From Alphaproteobacteria bacterium (GTDB lineage Bacteria; Pseudomonadota; Alphaproteobacteria; Rs-D84), in the NCBI GenBank assembly GCA_017463185.1, contig JAFTPS010000008.1, positions 1-64,000 on the forward strand: a stretch of 64,000 nt of DNA, given 5' to 3'. Below the pieces are notes generated by a model, which saw only the letters and a program-made list of their open reading frames with translations, was not told where the DNA came from and ran no database searches. Position 1 is the stretch's first letter. Every line of letters begins with the position of its first letter. The translations under genes were made by a program, and so were the position numbers. This document shows, in pieces, positions 9,206-17,235 of the stretch.

Positions 9206-10978
9206 CTAATCACTGCTTATTATTTCCCGGAATATTTCGGCTGGGATTGTACCACCGGTAATCTTTGAATCCATGGGGGTAAAATCGTCATTGCCCATCC
9301 ATACCCCAATTATCATATCGGCCGTTGCACCCACGAACCAGGCATCACGATTTTCATTACTGGTGCCGGTCTTGCCCCCTTGTACACCCGCCGCCCGGGC
9401 GCGTCCACCCGTGCCACCGGGTGCAACCACATCCGCCAACAGGCTTTGCATAAATTCAACTGTTTGGGGCTGTAATACCATAATTGGGTCGGACGGATTA
9501 CGCTCATAAATCACATTGCCCAACATATCTGTAATTTTTGTAATTGAATACGGACGCACAGAATACCCACTGTTCCATATCACCGCATAGATATTGGTCA
9601 GGTCAACCAGACTCATTTCCGATGCGCCCAACACGGTTGAATATTCCCGGCGCAATTGCGTACCCACCCCCAAACGCCCCGCCATGGACAGCACCGCATC
9701 AATCCCATATGTTTCAGTCAGTTTCAATGGCACTGAATTTACACTTTTTGCGAATGCGGTTGCCAATGTAATATCGCCGTAATAGCGTTCGTTATAATTT
9801 TTCGGGTTATAGTCCCCAATCGCAAATGGAGAATCATTCACATACGATTCCGGCGTCAGACCGTTTTCCAACGCCACCAAATAAACCACGGGCTTAAATG
9901 CGCTGCCCGGTTGCCGCGGGGCGGTGGTGCGATTAAACTGGCTGACCTGGTAATCCGCGCCACCGGACATGGCCCGCAACGCGCCATCTGGGTTCATTGC
10001 AACAACTGCGCCCTGATACTGGCCAATACGACTCGGCAGAATATCTGCAATGGTATCCTGTAATTTTGGGTCCAGTGTGGTGTACACATACATATCGGAT
10101 TCAAATGTTCCAATTCGGGATTTCAGTTCGTCCAACACATAGTCCGTCCAATACCGATACAGGTTTGTATCCGGTGCGGGGGTGGCCGGTCGCAATGATT
10201 GCGCCGCAATCCGGGCTTGATTTATTGTAATATAGCCCTGACGTACCATTTCAGTTAAAACAGTGCGTGCCCGTGCAATATTTTTATCAGGATTTTTCAG
10301 CGGACTGTATGTTGTTGGGGCTTTTAACATAGCGGCAATTTGTGCGGCTTGCCCGATTGATAATTTGCTGGCAGGGATTTGAAACATTACACGTGCCGCC
10401 GCATCTATTCCGCGCATTCCCCCAACCAGTGATACACGGTTCATATATAAATCCAGGACTTGATTTTTGTTAAACCGATTTTCCAACCAGTATGATAAAA
10501 TCAGTTCCTGGACCTTGCGCGATATTTTCTTTTCTCGTGACAGGAATATATTTTTTGCGGTCTGTTGCGTAATGGTTGAGCCCCCCGATGCCACCCGGCC
10601 CTTGATAATATTTGATATAAATGCCCGTGCTATTCCACGCATATCAATTGGTCCATGGGTAAAGAAACGCTTGTCTTCTATGGCAACAATTGCCTGCCAC
10701 ACGTGGGGGGGCAATGTTTCAACTGATACAGGGGTTCCCATTATGCGATTTGCACTGCGTATTTCATTGCCGTTTTTATCCAAAAACACAACCGCAGCTG
10801 GTCGTGTTTCGTGCAAAATGGCATCCAATGACGGCATCCGTAAATAAATATATGACACATAGCCCAATACCGCGATACACCCGATTAAAAACAGGTTTAA
10901 CCCCCATACAAACAACCGCCGTTTTAGCGATGGCTTTGGTGTATCGGCATCTTTATCAATATCACGATTACGTGGCAA
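9206..10978 (-). CDS. Class A penicillin-binding protein (transglycosylase/transpeptidase)
   Basis: A bifunctional peptidoglycan synthase of about 590 residues: it polymerises lipid II and cross-links stems on the periplasmic side of the inner membrane. A single N-terminal membrane anchor follows a short basic cytoplasmic tail. The GT51 domain shows EDKRFFTHGPID and GGSTITQQ; the transpeptidase shows SAFK (nucleophile serine), SVN and KTGTS. A TTG start at 10978 is preferred over the ATG 36 nt further upstream because AAAGGGGAA lies about 6 nt before the TTG. Length and the single insertion-free layout suit a PBP1A-type enzyme lacking long extra domains. Confidence 0.93.
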   Translation of the reverse strand: MPRNRDIDKDADTPKPSLKRRLFVWGLNLFLIGCIAVLGYVSYIYLRMPSLDAILHETRPAAVVFLDKNGNEIRSANRIMGTPVSVETLPPHVWQAIVAIEDKRFFTHGPIDMRGIARAFISNIIKGRVASGGSTITQQTAKNIFLSREKKISRKVQELILSYWLENRFNKNQVLDLYMNRVSLVGGMRGIDAAARVMFQIPASKLSIGQAAQIAAMLKAPTTYSPLKNPDKNIARARTVLTEMVRQGYITINQARIAAQSLRPATPAPDTNLYRYWTDYVLDELKSRIGTFESDMYVYTTLDPKLQDTIADILPSRIGQYQGAVVAMNPDGALRAMSGGADYQVSQFNRTTAPRQPGSAFKPVVYLVALENGLTPESYVNDSPFAIGDYNPKNYNERYYGDITLATAFAKSVNSVPLKLTETYGIDAVLSMAGRLGVGTQLRREYSTVLGASEMSLVDLTNIYAVIWNSGYSVRPYSITKITDMLGNVIYERNPSDPIMVLQPQTVEFMQSLLADVVAPGGTGGRARAAGVQGGKTGTSNENRDAWFVGATADMIIGVWMGNDDFTPMDSKITGGTIPAEIFREIISSD

Positions 10979-11068
10979 TTTCTTTCCCCTTTGCGAACAG
11001 CATAGCACAAACAACTTGCGTTTTACCAGTACTTATAATTATAATTGGGACATTAAACCCAGGGGAAT

Positions 11069-11716
11069 ATGGATATGAAAAAAATAGCAATTATTTTGGC
11101 GTGCCTGGCCGCCGTGCCGGTAATGGCGGATGATTATTGGGACGAATATGACTATGCGACAACTGCACCGCGTCGTGATACATACGCTGGCTTTCGCGTT
11201 CATAAAAACGAAAAAATCGCATTCAAGTACGACGAAACGCACGGTGGCAACAGTACCATTCGCAAAGATAACTGGGGCTTTGGGGCGGTTGTCGGCAATC
11301 GCCTGACCGATTATGTAAAAATAGAATTTGAAACATTATATACCGGCGTAGAACAGTCAAAACGCACCCGCGATTTTGATTACGATATCTGGGCAAATAT
11401 GTTTAATGTGTACCTGTTTCGTGAATTTGGTGGCGCAGTTGCACCCTATGTGGGATTGGGACTGGGGTTTGCCGCGATTTGGGGCGATGTGGATACAAAC
11501 GCCGGAAATATGTCGGATTCGGTATTTGACCTGTCCTTTCAGGCAATGGCTGGGGTGAACTTTGCACTAAATGACCGCATAGATTTGAATCTGGGCTTAA
11601 AATACCAGTATTATGGCGAAGTTGAGCATAAATTGCACGGTGATACATACGCCACCACCGACATTGACGCCACAGAACTTTACTTTGGCGCAGTATATAA
11701 GTTTGGAATCAAATAG
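11069..11716 (+). CDS. Outer-membrane beta-barrel protein
   Basis: A 215-residue protein with a lipid-free signal peptide ending in VMA-DD, then alternating hydrophobic strands with repeated aromatic ends and a final short strand (YFGAVYKFGIK). This is the pattern of small eight-stranded barrels of the OmpW/opacity/porin type. The segment VGNRLTDYVKIEFETLYTG resembles the second strand pair of that family. An AGGGGA site precedes the ATG. It stands alone between the penicillin-binding protein and rpsA. Function unassigned; surface adhesion or small-solute permeation are typical for the fold. Confidence 0.8.
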   Translation: MDMKKIAIILACLAAVPVMADDYWDEYDYATTAPRRDTYAGFRVHKNEKIAFKYDETHGGNSTIRKDNWGFGAVVGNRLTDYVKIEFETLYTGVEQSKRTRDFDYDIWANMFNVYLFREFGGAVAPYVGLGLGFAAIWGDVDTNAGNMSDSVFDLSFQAMAGVNFALNDRIDLNLGLKYQYYGEVEHKLHGDTYATTDIDATELYFGAVYKFGIK

Positions 11717-11744
11717 AATCCCGCCAATGGCGGGATTTGTTTTG
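11717..11744 (+). terminator. Intrinsic terminator of the barrel gene
   Basis: AATCCCGCC and GGCGGGATT pair around AAT, followed by TTGTTTT. Confidence 0.88.
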
Positions 11745-11755
11745 TATAAAAATCC

Positions 11756-11784
11756 TTGCTTTTGCGAAAAAATGTCTGTATAAT
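11756..11784 (+). promoter_or_regulatory. Promoter of rpsA
   Basis: TTGCTT, exactly 17 nt, TATAAT. It lies 12 nt past the previous terminator. Confidence 0.8.
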
Positions 11785-11790
11785 CAAGCC

Positions 11791-11911
11791 GATTTTGCGG
11801 GTGGGCGCAAATTCAATCCGACTAACCCCACAAGTCCCCCAGAGAGATTTCGGGTGACCTTGTCACCAGAGACCTTGGCGAAGGGTGGCAAACTTTGATT
11901 ACATTTTTCTT
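11791..11911 (+). promoter_or_regulatory. Structured 5' leader of rpsA
   Basis: A 120-nt untranslated leader containing GGTGAC/GTCACC around a CTT loop (11854-11868) and further GC-rich stems. No Shine-Dalgarno site precedes the ATG at 11912; in Escherichia coli rpsA is likewise translated from a structured leader without a good Shine-Dalgarno and is repressed by S1. Autoregulation here is inferred. Confidence 0.5.
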
Positions 11912-13600
11912 ATGAAAGATTTATCCAAAGACTTATTTAATCCTGTATCCGGCGAAGACTTTGTCCAGATGTTTGATGCAAACTATGGCGCACAAGAAAC
12001 TTTGCAGGGCTATGCAACCAAAGGTACCGTCAAAGACATTCGCGGTGATTTCGCGATGGTTGATGTTGGCCTGAAATCCGAAGGTCGCGTTCCATTAAAA
12101 GAATTCGGCGCATCTGTCCCATCCGTTGGTGATATCATTGACGTTTTTGTTGAACGCTATGAATCCCGCGAAGGTACAGCCGTTCTGTCTTATACCAAGG
12201 CGCGCGCAGAAAAGGCCTGGAAAGACCTGGAAAAAACAGTTGCCGAAGGTATTGATCCAGAAGGCACAATCATTGACGTTGTTCGTGGTGGCTTTACAGT
12301 TGACATCAACGGTGTATTTGCATTTATGCCATCATCCCAGGTTGATCATAAACCAATTCGCGATGCAAAATCTTTGATTGGTTTAAAGGATAAATTCCGC
12401 GTATTGAAAATGGATGCATTGCGCACAAATGCAATCGTATCTCGTCGCGCAATTCAATCTGATACAATCGCCGCAGCCCAGAAAGAAGCGATGAAAAACA
12501 TTTCCCTGGGTGCTGTCCTGGAAGGTACCGTTAAAAATATCACCGATTACGGTGTATTCGTTGACTTGGGCGGTATTGACGGCTTGTTGCATGTCACAGA
12601 CCTGTCTTGGAAACGCGTAAATCACCCACGCGAACTGGTTCACGTTGGTGAAAAGATTCAGGTCAAGGTTATCCAGTTTGACCCAGAATCTCATCGTATT
12701 TCCTTGGGCGCAAAACAGTTGGAAGATGACCCATGGGATACAGCGTCCCGCGCATTCAATGTTGGCGACACAGTATCTGGCAAGGTTTCATCCCTGACTG
12801 ATTACGGTGCATTCATTGACCTGGGCAACAATATAGAAGGCTTGGTACACATGTCTGAATTGTCCTGGACAAACAAGAACATCCACCCAAGCAAAGTTTT
12901 GCAAAACGGCCAGGATGTGAACGTTGTTGTTCTGGGTATTGACCAGGATAAGCGTCGTATTTCATTGGGTTACAAACAACTGCAACCAAATCCATGGAAA
13001 CAGTTTGCCGAAACACACAATGTTGGCGATGTTGTCACCGGCCCAATCAAGAACACAACCGAATTTGGTTTGTTCGTTGCCCTGACACCGGAATTGGACG
13101 GTATGGTTCATATTTCCGACCTGTCATGGAATAAACTGGACGAAGAAGAACTGAAAAAGTTCGTTCGTGGCCAGGAAGTGACCGCAAAAATCCTGGACAT
13201 CAATCCGGAAAAAGAACGCGTCACATTGGGTATCAAACAATTGACCGAAAGCGCGGACAGCAACGCTGTATCCGTTAAAAAGGGCGCAGTTGTTTGTGGT
13301 ACAGTTTCCGAAATCACCCCTGATGAACTGATTTTGGCATTGCCGGGCGATGCACGCGGTATCATCCGTCGTACAGACCTGTCACGTGAAAAATCAGAAC
13401 AGGATACCAGCAAGTTTAAGGTTGGCGACAGCGTAGAAGCGTCTGTTGTTTCCGTAGAGGACAACACCGTTAAACTGTCCATCCGTGCTTTGCAGGTGAC
13501 GCTGGAAAAGCAAGCAGTCAAAGAATTCGCGAATGAAGCCGATTCTGGCTCTGTTCTGGGCGACATCTTGGGTGCTGCAATTGAAAACAGCAAAAAATAA
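11912..13600 (+). CDS. rpsA: 30S ribosomal protein S1
   Basis: A 562-residue protein of six S1 RNA-binding repeats, which unfolds mRNA and delivers it to the 30S subunit. Repeats are recognisable from the recurring ITDYGVFVDLGGIDGLLH and VTDLSW/MSELSW-type segments, each followed by VKVIQFD or a similar strand and RISLG. The ATG at 11912 is preferred; a GTG 27 nt upstream is in frame but sits on top of the only purine-rich stretch. The last repeat is the most diverged, as usual. Downstream lies adk, whereas in many proteobacteria cmk and ihfB flank this gene. Confidence 0.96.
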   Translation: MKDLSKDLFNPVSGEDFVQMFDANYGAQETLQGYATKGTVKDIRGDFAMVDVGLKSEGRVPLKEFGASVPSVGDIIDVFVERYESREGTAVLSYTKARAEKAWKDLEKTVAEGIDPEGTIIDVVRGGFTVDINGVFAFMPSSQVDHKPIRDAKSLIGLKDKFRVLKMDALRTNAIVSRRAIQSDTIAAAQKEAMKNISLGAVLEGTVKNITDYGVFVDLGGIDGLLHVTDLSWKRVNHPRELVHVGEKIQVKVIQFDPESHRISLGAKQLEDDPWDTASRAFNVGDTVSGKVSSLTDYGAFIDLGNNIEGLVHMSELSWTNKNIHPSKVLQNGQDVNVVVLGIDQDKRRISLGYKQLQPNPWKQFAETHNVGDVVTGPIKNTTEFGLFVALTPELDGMVHISDLSWNKLDEEELKKFVRGQEVTAKILDINPEKERVTLGIKQLTESADSNAVSVKKGAVVCGTVSEITPDELILALPGDARGIIRRTDLSREKSEQDTSKFKVGDSVEASVVSVEDNTVKLSIRALQVTLEKQAVKEFANEADSGSVLGDILGAAIENSKK

Positions 13601-13620
13601 TTCGCAATTGTGAATTGTTT

Positions 13621-13655
13621 CACGGTCCGGCAATCCTTGCCGGGCCGTGTTTTTT
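13621..13655 (+). terminator. Intrinsic terminator of rpsA
   Basis: Two 13-nt arms (13621-13633 and 13637-13649) pair almost perfectly around TCC, followed by six T. Confidence 0.92.
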
Positions 13656-13665
13656 ATGCTATAAT
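13637..13665 (+). promoter_or_regulatory. Promoter of adk, inside the rpsA terminator
   Basis: TTGCCG, 17 nt, TATAAT. The -35 box is part of the 3' arm of the rpsA terminator. The adk ATG lies 9 nt after the -10 box. Confidence 0.65.
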
Positions 13666-13674
13666 TTGACTGTT

Positions 13675-14238
13675 ATGAAAAGCAATAAAAACAACGTTAT
13701 CGTTATGATGGGTGGCCAGGGCGTAGGCAAAGGAACTTTTTCCAAAATGCTGTGCGAACGCCACGATTTTAATTATATTGAAACGGGTGCTATTTTGCGC
13801 AATGCACCAGCGGATTCAGAAATTGGTAAAACAATCGCGGCGGGCAACCTGATACCAGATGAAATGACTTTCGCGCTGATGCGCGAAAAAATTACACCAG
13901 GCCGCGATATAATTCTGGATGGATTTCCGCGCACATTGGCCCAGGCCAAATGGCTGGTTGAAAATTATGCCAACGATTATAATATTCATGTCCTGTACCT
14001 GAATGTACCAGAGGAAATATTAGTCCAGCGTATAAATAAACGCATACGCGAGGGTGGCCGCCGTCGCGACGATGCATCGCCGGATGTAATCCGCAGGCGT
14101 CTGGATACTTTCCGGAAAATTACAATTCCCGCCATTGAATGGCTGCGCACCGCACCCAGAATACGTTTTTCCGACATAGACGCCCATGGCGACGCCCGTG
14201 ACAATTTTGCAGAAATCCTTGTCGCACTAAAATCCTAG
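13675..14238 (+). CDS. adk: Adenylate kinase-family nucleoside monophosphate kinase
   Basis: A 187-residue P-loop kinase that balances AMP, ADP and ATP. Features: P-loop GGQGVGKGT near the start, the AMP-binding ETGAILR segment, DGFPRTLAQA, the short LID with KRIREGGRRRDD, and VIRRRLDTF. The LID is short, without a zinc site. The P-loop reads GQGVGKG instead of the usual GPGAGKG. A UMP/CMP kinase role cannot be excluded, but DGFPRT and the overall pattern favour adenylate kinase. The start lies 9 nt after the -10 box, so the mRNA probably has almost no leader. Confidence 0.85.
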   Translation: MKSNKNNVIVMMGGQGVGKGTFSKMLCERHDFNYIETGAILRNAPADSEIGKTIAAGNLIPDEMTFALMREKITPGRDIILDGFPRTLAQAKWLVENYANDYNIHVLYLNVPEEILVQRINKRIREGGRRRDDASPDVIRRRLDTFRKITIPAIEWLRTAPRIRFSDIDAHGDARDNFAEILVALKS

Positions 14239-14256
14239 ATGTTTTTCTTGTATCTT

Positions 14257-14287
14257 ATAAAAATCCGCCCAGTGGGCGGATTTTTTT
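14257..14287. terminator. Bidirectional terminator between adk and the cysteine-rich operon
   Basis: AAATCCGCCC and GGGCGGATTT pair around AGT, with T runs on both strands; it serves the converging adk and minus-strand operon. Confidence 0.88.
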
Positions 14288-14576
14288 ACTCGTACACGCA
14301 CGGTTCGGTATATTTATATACTCCGGTTGTGTCGTTGTATGAACTGCTGTATGCATAGATATAGCATATTTCATCTGTACTGGATGCGGTGCATTCAGTG
14401 GCTGTGCCAAAATCGGTATACCCCGTCCCGCAAGAGCCACTAACAATATCGGTGTCACCAGCCCCCGTCCATTCCACCGCAATATATCCGCTGGGACAGG
14501 CGGTCAGTGGTTCTGCCCCGCGTGCCGTTCCGACCAAACAACAAACACCGACAAAAATAAAATAAATCTTTTTCAT
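14286..14576 (-). CDS. Small secreted cysteine-containing protein
   Basis: A 96-residue protein with a clear signal peptide (MKKIYFIFVGVCCLVGTARG, cleavage before AEP) and about six cysteines in the mature part, rich in Thr, Ser, Gly and Tyr, ending in PCVYE. The segment ACPSGYIAVEW resembles the short cysteine motifs common in secreted repeat proteins. It is the last gene of a three-gene operon of secreted cysteine-containing proteins sharing one promoter near 15.6 kb. Disulfide-stabilised export is inferred; no enzyme motif is seen. Confidence 0.75.
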   Translation of the reverse strand: MKKIYFIFVGVCCLVGTARGAEPLTACPSGYIAVEWTGAGDTDIVSGSCGTGYTDFGTATECTASSTDEICYIYAYSSSYNDTTGVYKYTEPCVYE

Positions 14577-14595
14577 TCTTAAATTCCCCCTTTTT

Positions 14596-15090
14596 CTATA
14601 AAGATAGCAGATTGCTCATAAAAACGTCCGAATTCCACTGTGCGATATATATACAGGCTGCGGTGCACCAGTCATTGCAGCTGGCGTTATCGGTTTCGCT
14701 GGTAAATGATTCGCCTATGTCATAGGGTAGCCACGGCCAATATGCGTAAATCCATTTGGAAATAGCGGGTTCCATCAGTTTGCAACTGCAACCGTAATCA
14801 GCGTTTGTCAGGCCTGAATACCGGGCCATAAATTCGTATTCGTATGGCGTCTGGGCATTGTTATCGTGTGCGGACGTCCATTCCATACAAACGCCAATTC
14901 CACGAAATGTAGTACCCCCCGATACAATCCACCATTCTATGCCTGGTTCGGCTTGGCCTGTGCTGAGGTCTGGAATATTGGAATCCTCTATCTGGCCATT
15001 TGAACTTACATTTTTTACACAGCGTGTGTATCCGGCCCAGCCCCCGGTACAAATAAATAGCGCAATCAAAGGAAATAATACTTTTTTCAT
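14596..15090 (-). CDS. Secreted cysteine-rich protein
   Basis: A 164-residue protein with a signal peptide (MKKVLFPLIALFICTGGWAG) chosen over an upstream ATG because AGAGAGG lies 7 nt before it. The mature part has a GCSCK motif, then a tryptophan-rich segment and a C-terminal group SCNDWCTAAC. The gene just upstream repeats this plan (YCWCK, then NCNGLCNKEC), so the two are tandem paralogs. It is the middle gene of the operon. Function unknown; the spacing suggests a small disulfide-bonded surface domain. Confidence 0.8.
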   Translation of the reverse strand: MKKVLFPLIALFICTGGWAGYTRCVKNVSSNGQIEDSNIPDLSTGQAEPGIEWWIVSGGTTFRGIGVCMEWTSAHDNNAQTPYEYEFMARYSGLTNADYGCSCKLMEPAISKWIYAYWPWLPYDIGESFTSETDNASCNDWCTAACIYIAQWNSDVFMSNLLSL

Positions 15091-15110
15091 GTTTACCTCT
15101 CTTATTTGTT

Positions 15111-15479
15111 TTATAAACTGTTGGCATAGGCCAGACATTCTTTGTTGCAAAGGCCGTTACAGTTGCCACTAGAAGGATAATCTATATGTTTCCATGCCGT
15201 TTCATTTACGCCCCAGCGCTTGCACCAACAATACGCCAGGGTACTGCTTGGGATTGGAGCGTTGCCCGTGCTGTTATCGGCGCAAATCGCGGTCCAGTAT
15301 GTCCCATCGTCCGCAACAAAGGCAATTTGGCGATTATATCCATCGCTCAGGCTGTCATTTATGTGAGAATAGTCGTTGCTATTATACGTCTTGCAAAGAT
15401 TGGCACCATTGGCCACCCCAATAATCATAGTTGCCGAAAGCAAACCGACGTTTAGATTCGGCACAACTAAGGGGGACAA
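15111..15479 (-). CDS. Cysteine-rich protein, first gene of operon, start uncertain
   Basis: The body (NLCKTYNSN... to ECLAYANSL) is paralogous to the next gene through a CxCK motif, a tryptophan and a final C-x3-C-x3-C group. The start is doubtful: the frame opens with a TTG at 15479 or an ATG at 15428, neither with a ribosome site, and neither gives the basic MKK-type signal peptide found on its neighbours. The region between these starts is the second box of a repeated leader element. Either the leader was translated secondarily, or the signal-peptide end has been lost. Confidence 0.6.
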   Translation of the reverse strand: MSPLVVPNLNVGLLSATMIIGVANGANLCKTYNSNDYSHINDSLSDGYNRQIAFVADDGTYWTAICADNSTGNAPIPSSTLAYCWCKRWGVNETAWKHIDYPSSGNCNGLCNKECLAYANSL

Positions 15480-15548
15480 AATATGCGAAAAACCGGGATT
15501 TTTATTTGTGAATTTATGCCGAGGACAATCGTCCCATTAGATTCGGCA
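15432..15548 (-). promoter_or_regulatory. Repeated leader element with two palindromic boxes
   Basis: Two 32-nt boxes (15548-15517 and 15463-15432) each start TGCCGAATCTAA and end TCGGCA, so each can fold into a stem-loop. Their starts are 85 nt apart, and the spacer contains ATTCACA and TTTTGTC. The same layout, including the 85-nt interval, precedes the cysteine-rich gene at 59128. It lies between the promoter at 15574-15602 and the operon. Confidence 0.65.
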
Positions 15549-15573
15549 TAGTTTTTTACGCTCTGTGCCCGGT

Positions 15574-15602
15574 ATTATACCGCTTTGCGCCATTTTTGGC
15601 AA
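15574..15602 (-). promoter_or_regulatory. Promoter of the cysteine-rich operon
   Basis: On the minus strand TTGCCA, 17 nt, TATAAT. The predicted start near 15567 lies about 20 nt before the first palindromic box. Confidence 0.75.
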
Positions 15603-15627
15603 GCGAAAAAGGAAGGCCTGTGGTTAG

Positions 15628-15694
15628 TGCAAGTGGTTAGTGGATAGTGGTGGCTGGCTTTGGTTATTAGTCATTAGTAAAATTCATCAACGTC
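15628..15694. repeat. Dispersed GTGGTTAGTGGATA spacer repeat, copy 2
   Basis: Contains GTGGTTAGTGGATAGTGG, TTAGTAAAATTCATCAAC and GTCGCAA, matching copy 1 near 9119 in order and spacing. Confidence 0.6.
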
Positions 15695-15696
15695 GC

Positions 15697-15828
15697 AAGT
15701 TCTCCTCCTGTGGAGGAGTACGGCGAAGCCGGGAGGTGGTCTTTTTTTTATTTATATACAAATTCCGTGATTATTATTAAAGACCACCCCGTCGCTATGC
15801 GACACCCCTCCACAGGAGGGGAACTTTT
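15697..15828. repeat. Foldback (MITE-like) element
   Basis: Arms 15697-15744 and 15779-15826 are inverted copies (AGTTC-CTCC-TGTGGAG against CTCCACAGGAGG-GAACT, and GGTGGTCTTT against AAAGACCACC). Each arm also holds two smaller hairpins (around TGT/ACA, and CGGCGAAGCCG or GTCGCTATGCGAC). The 34 bp between the arms are AT-rich and code for nothing. Such non-coding foldbacks usually move in trans or act as transcribed hairpins. Confidence 0.7.
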
Positions 15829-15848
15829 TATTTGATTCTATTTTACTG

Positions 15849-15892
15849 GGTTGCCACGCTTCACTTCGTTCGCTCGCAATGACAAATAAAAA
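15849..15892. repeat. Palindromic intergenic repeat of the GCAATGAC type
   Basis: GGTTGCCACGCTTCACTTCG then TTCGCTCGCAATGAC resembles short palindromic repeats scattered through many alphaproteobacterial genomes. The rest of the 500-bp spacer 15480-15977 is filled by the leader, the repeats and the foldback; no gene is seen in it. Confidence 0.5.
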
Positions 15893-15951
15893 TACAATAA
15901 TAACCAATGCCCGCATACTATCTATGCCTTATGCTCTATTATCTATGCCCT

Positions 15952-15979
15952 AAAAAAATCCCCTTTCGGGGATTTTTTT
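15952..15979. terminator. Terminator at the 3' end of the envelope operon
   Basis: AAAATCCCC and GGGGATTTT pair around TTTC with T runs both ways; on the minus strand it ends the 19.2-16.0 kb operon. Confidence 0.88.
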
Positions 15980-16424
15980 ATTTCTGTTTTTCGGGGATTT
16001 GGCGGATGAATTTATTTATCAGGGCGGTGTTATCAGTGGTTTTTATGCGCCCCTGGGCGCGCTGTTCGGCCAAATCCAATATTTTGAAAAACTTTGGTTC
16101 GCGCAGGCGGGTAAATACCGCCATCGGGTTAAAACGCGATTTATTCATTGCGCGACCAACATTATGTTTGGTTGATACGAACATAATAGTATAACTGCCA
16201 CGATATAAATCAACAGAACCGTTATTTTTGAAATAATAATCATCCAGCCAATCATAGCCCGCGCCGCCATGTGGCGCATTGATTTCCAATTGCAGATTGC
16301 CGCGCTTTAATGTGTAGTGCGTGTAATAGGATGGTTCAAATTCTTTTTCCAGGGTGGTATTATTATCCGTTATAAACGCAGTGGCGATATCATACGCCTG
16401 GGTCATTGAGATTTTTTTCGGCAT
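15978..16424 (-). CDS. Conserved-looking hypothetical protein
   Basis: A 148-residue soluble protein without signal peptide or membrane segment, starting MPKKISMTQAYDIATAF. A central part (YYTHYTLKRGNLQLEIN, then GGAGYDWLDDYYF) looks like a small alpha/beta domain with conserved aromatic residues; the C-terminus is basic and helical. It is the last gene of the operon that carries rpiB, bactofilin and the M23 peptidase, 15 nt after rpiB. I do not recognise the family. Confidence 0.7.
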   Translation of the reverse strand: MPKKISMTQAYDIATAFITDNNTTLEKEFEPSYYTHYTLKRGNLQLEINAPHGGAGYDWLDDYYFKNNGSVDLYRGSYTIMFVSTKHNVGRAMNKSRFNPMAVFTRLREPKFFKILDLAEQRAQGRIKTTDNTALINKFIRQIPEKQK

Positions 16425-16439
16425 TGTACGCGTTCCCCG

Positions 16440-16886
16440 TTATGATATTTTTTCAATGCGTCTGACACGGCGTTCGCAATCGTCAAACGGACTTTCCAAG
16501 AATGCTTGGGCGCAAAGGAATGCAACCTCTATATCAATATCGTCGGCCGCCAGTGCCAGTACATTTATATCATCGTGGAAACGGTCATCGCGGGCCTGGT
16601 CCGGTCGGTCACAGCGCGACGCACGGATATGGCGATAGCGGTTCGCGGCAATCATTATACCCGCCCCCGTGCCACAGATTAAAATACCGCGTGCGTTTTT
16701 GTCATCGGCCATAGCGTCCGCCATAGTTGCGGCCACATCCGGAAAATCAGCGGAAATATTGGGGTCATCAACGCCCAAATTTACAACCATATAGCCAGCT
16801 GCCGCCAACATTTCAATCAAATACAATTTCAGCCCCACACCACGATGGTCGGACGCAATATAAACCTTGGATACTGTTTTATTCAT
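16440..16886 (-). CDS. rpiB: Ribose-5-phosphate isomerase B
   Basis: A 148-residue RpiB/LacAB-family isomerase interconverting ribose 5-phosphate and ribulose 5-phosphate in the pentose phosphate pathway. Features: IASDHRGVGLK at the start, NLGVDD, DFPDVA, the ILICGTGAGIMIAANR phosphate-binding loop and FHDDINVLALAA near the C-terminus. The usual GIG of the loop is GAG here. The last part (FDDCERRVRRIEKI) aligns with the usual RHxRRVxKI. The start overlaps the bactofilin stop by 4 nt, so the genes are co-translated. Confidence 0.92.
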   Translation of the reverse strand: MNKTVSKVYIASDHRGVGLKLYLIEMLAAAGYMVVNLGVDDPNISADFPDVAATMADAMADDKNARGILICGTGAGIMIAANRYRHIRASRCDRPDQARDDRFHDDINVLALAADDIDIEVAFLCAQAFLESPFDDCERRVRRIEKIS

Positions 16887-17233
16887 TTTTCCCTGTCCTT
16901 TCGTTTTGATAATTTACATTCCAGGCCCGTGTTGCCCGTGATATTTAATGTCTTGTAAGACAGTGTACCAGACATACGGGCGGCATTAAACACATTTGCT
17001 GTTATAACATTTGCATCACCATTTAATGTACCGTGTAAAAACAGGTTTGTCGCATTTATATCACCAATAACGCGCCCCCCACGACCAATAACGACGGTTT
17101 CAGCGGTCAAATTACCCTTGATATGACCGTGAATTTGAATTGTATGGTCCGTTTTAATATCACCGTTTAATTCACATCCTGCCCCGATTATGGTCGGTGA
17201 TTGTTTTTCTTTTGCGTTTGTAAATGCCAGCAT
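16883..17233 (-). CDS. Bactofilin (polymer-forming cytoskeletal protein)
   Basis: A 116-residue protein made largely of short beta repeats: GAGCELNGDI, IQIHGHIKGNL, VIGRGGRVIGDI, LFLHGTLNGDAN. This is the right-handed beta-helix of the bactofilin domain, which assembles into filaments at the membrane without nucleotide. It lies 2 nt after an M23 endopeptidase gene, the same pairing seen in Helicobacter and other bacteria where the bactofilin positions the hydrolase to shape the wall. A shape role here is inferred from that context. Confidence 0.92.
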   Translation of the reverse strand: MLAFTNAKEKQSPTIIGAGCELNGDIKTDHTIQIHGHIKGNLTAETVVIGRGGRVIGDINATNLFLHGTLNGDANVITANVFNAARMSGTLSYKTLNITGNTGLECKLSKRKDREK

Positions 17234-17235
17234 AG

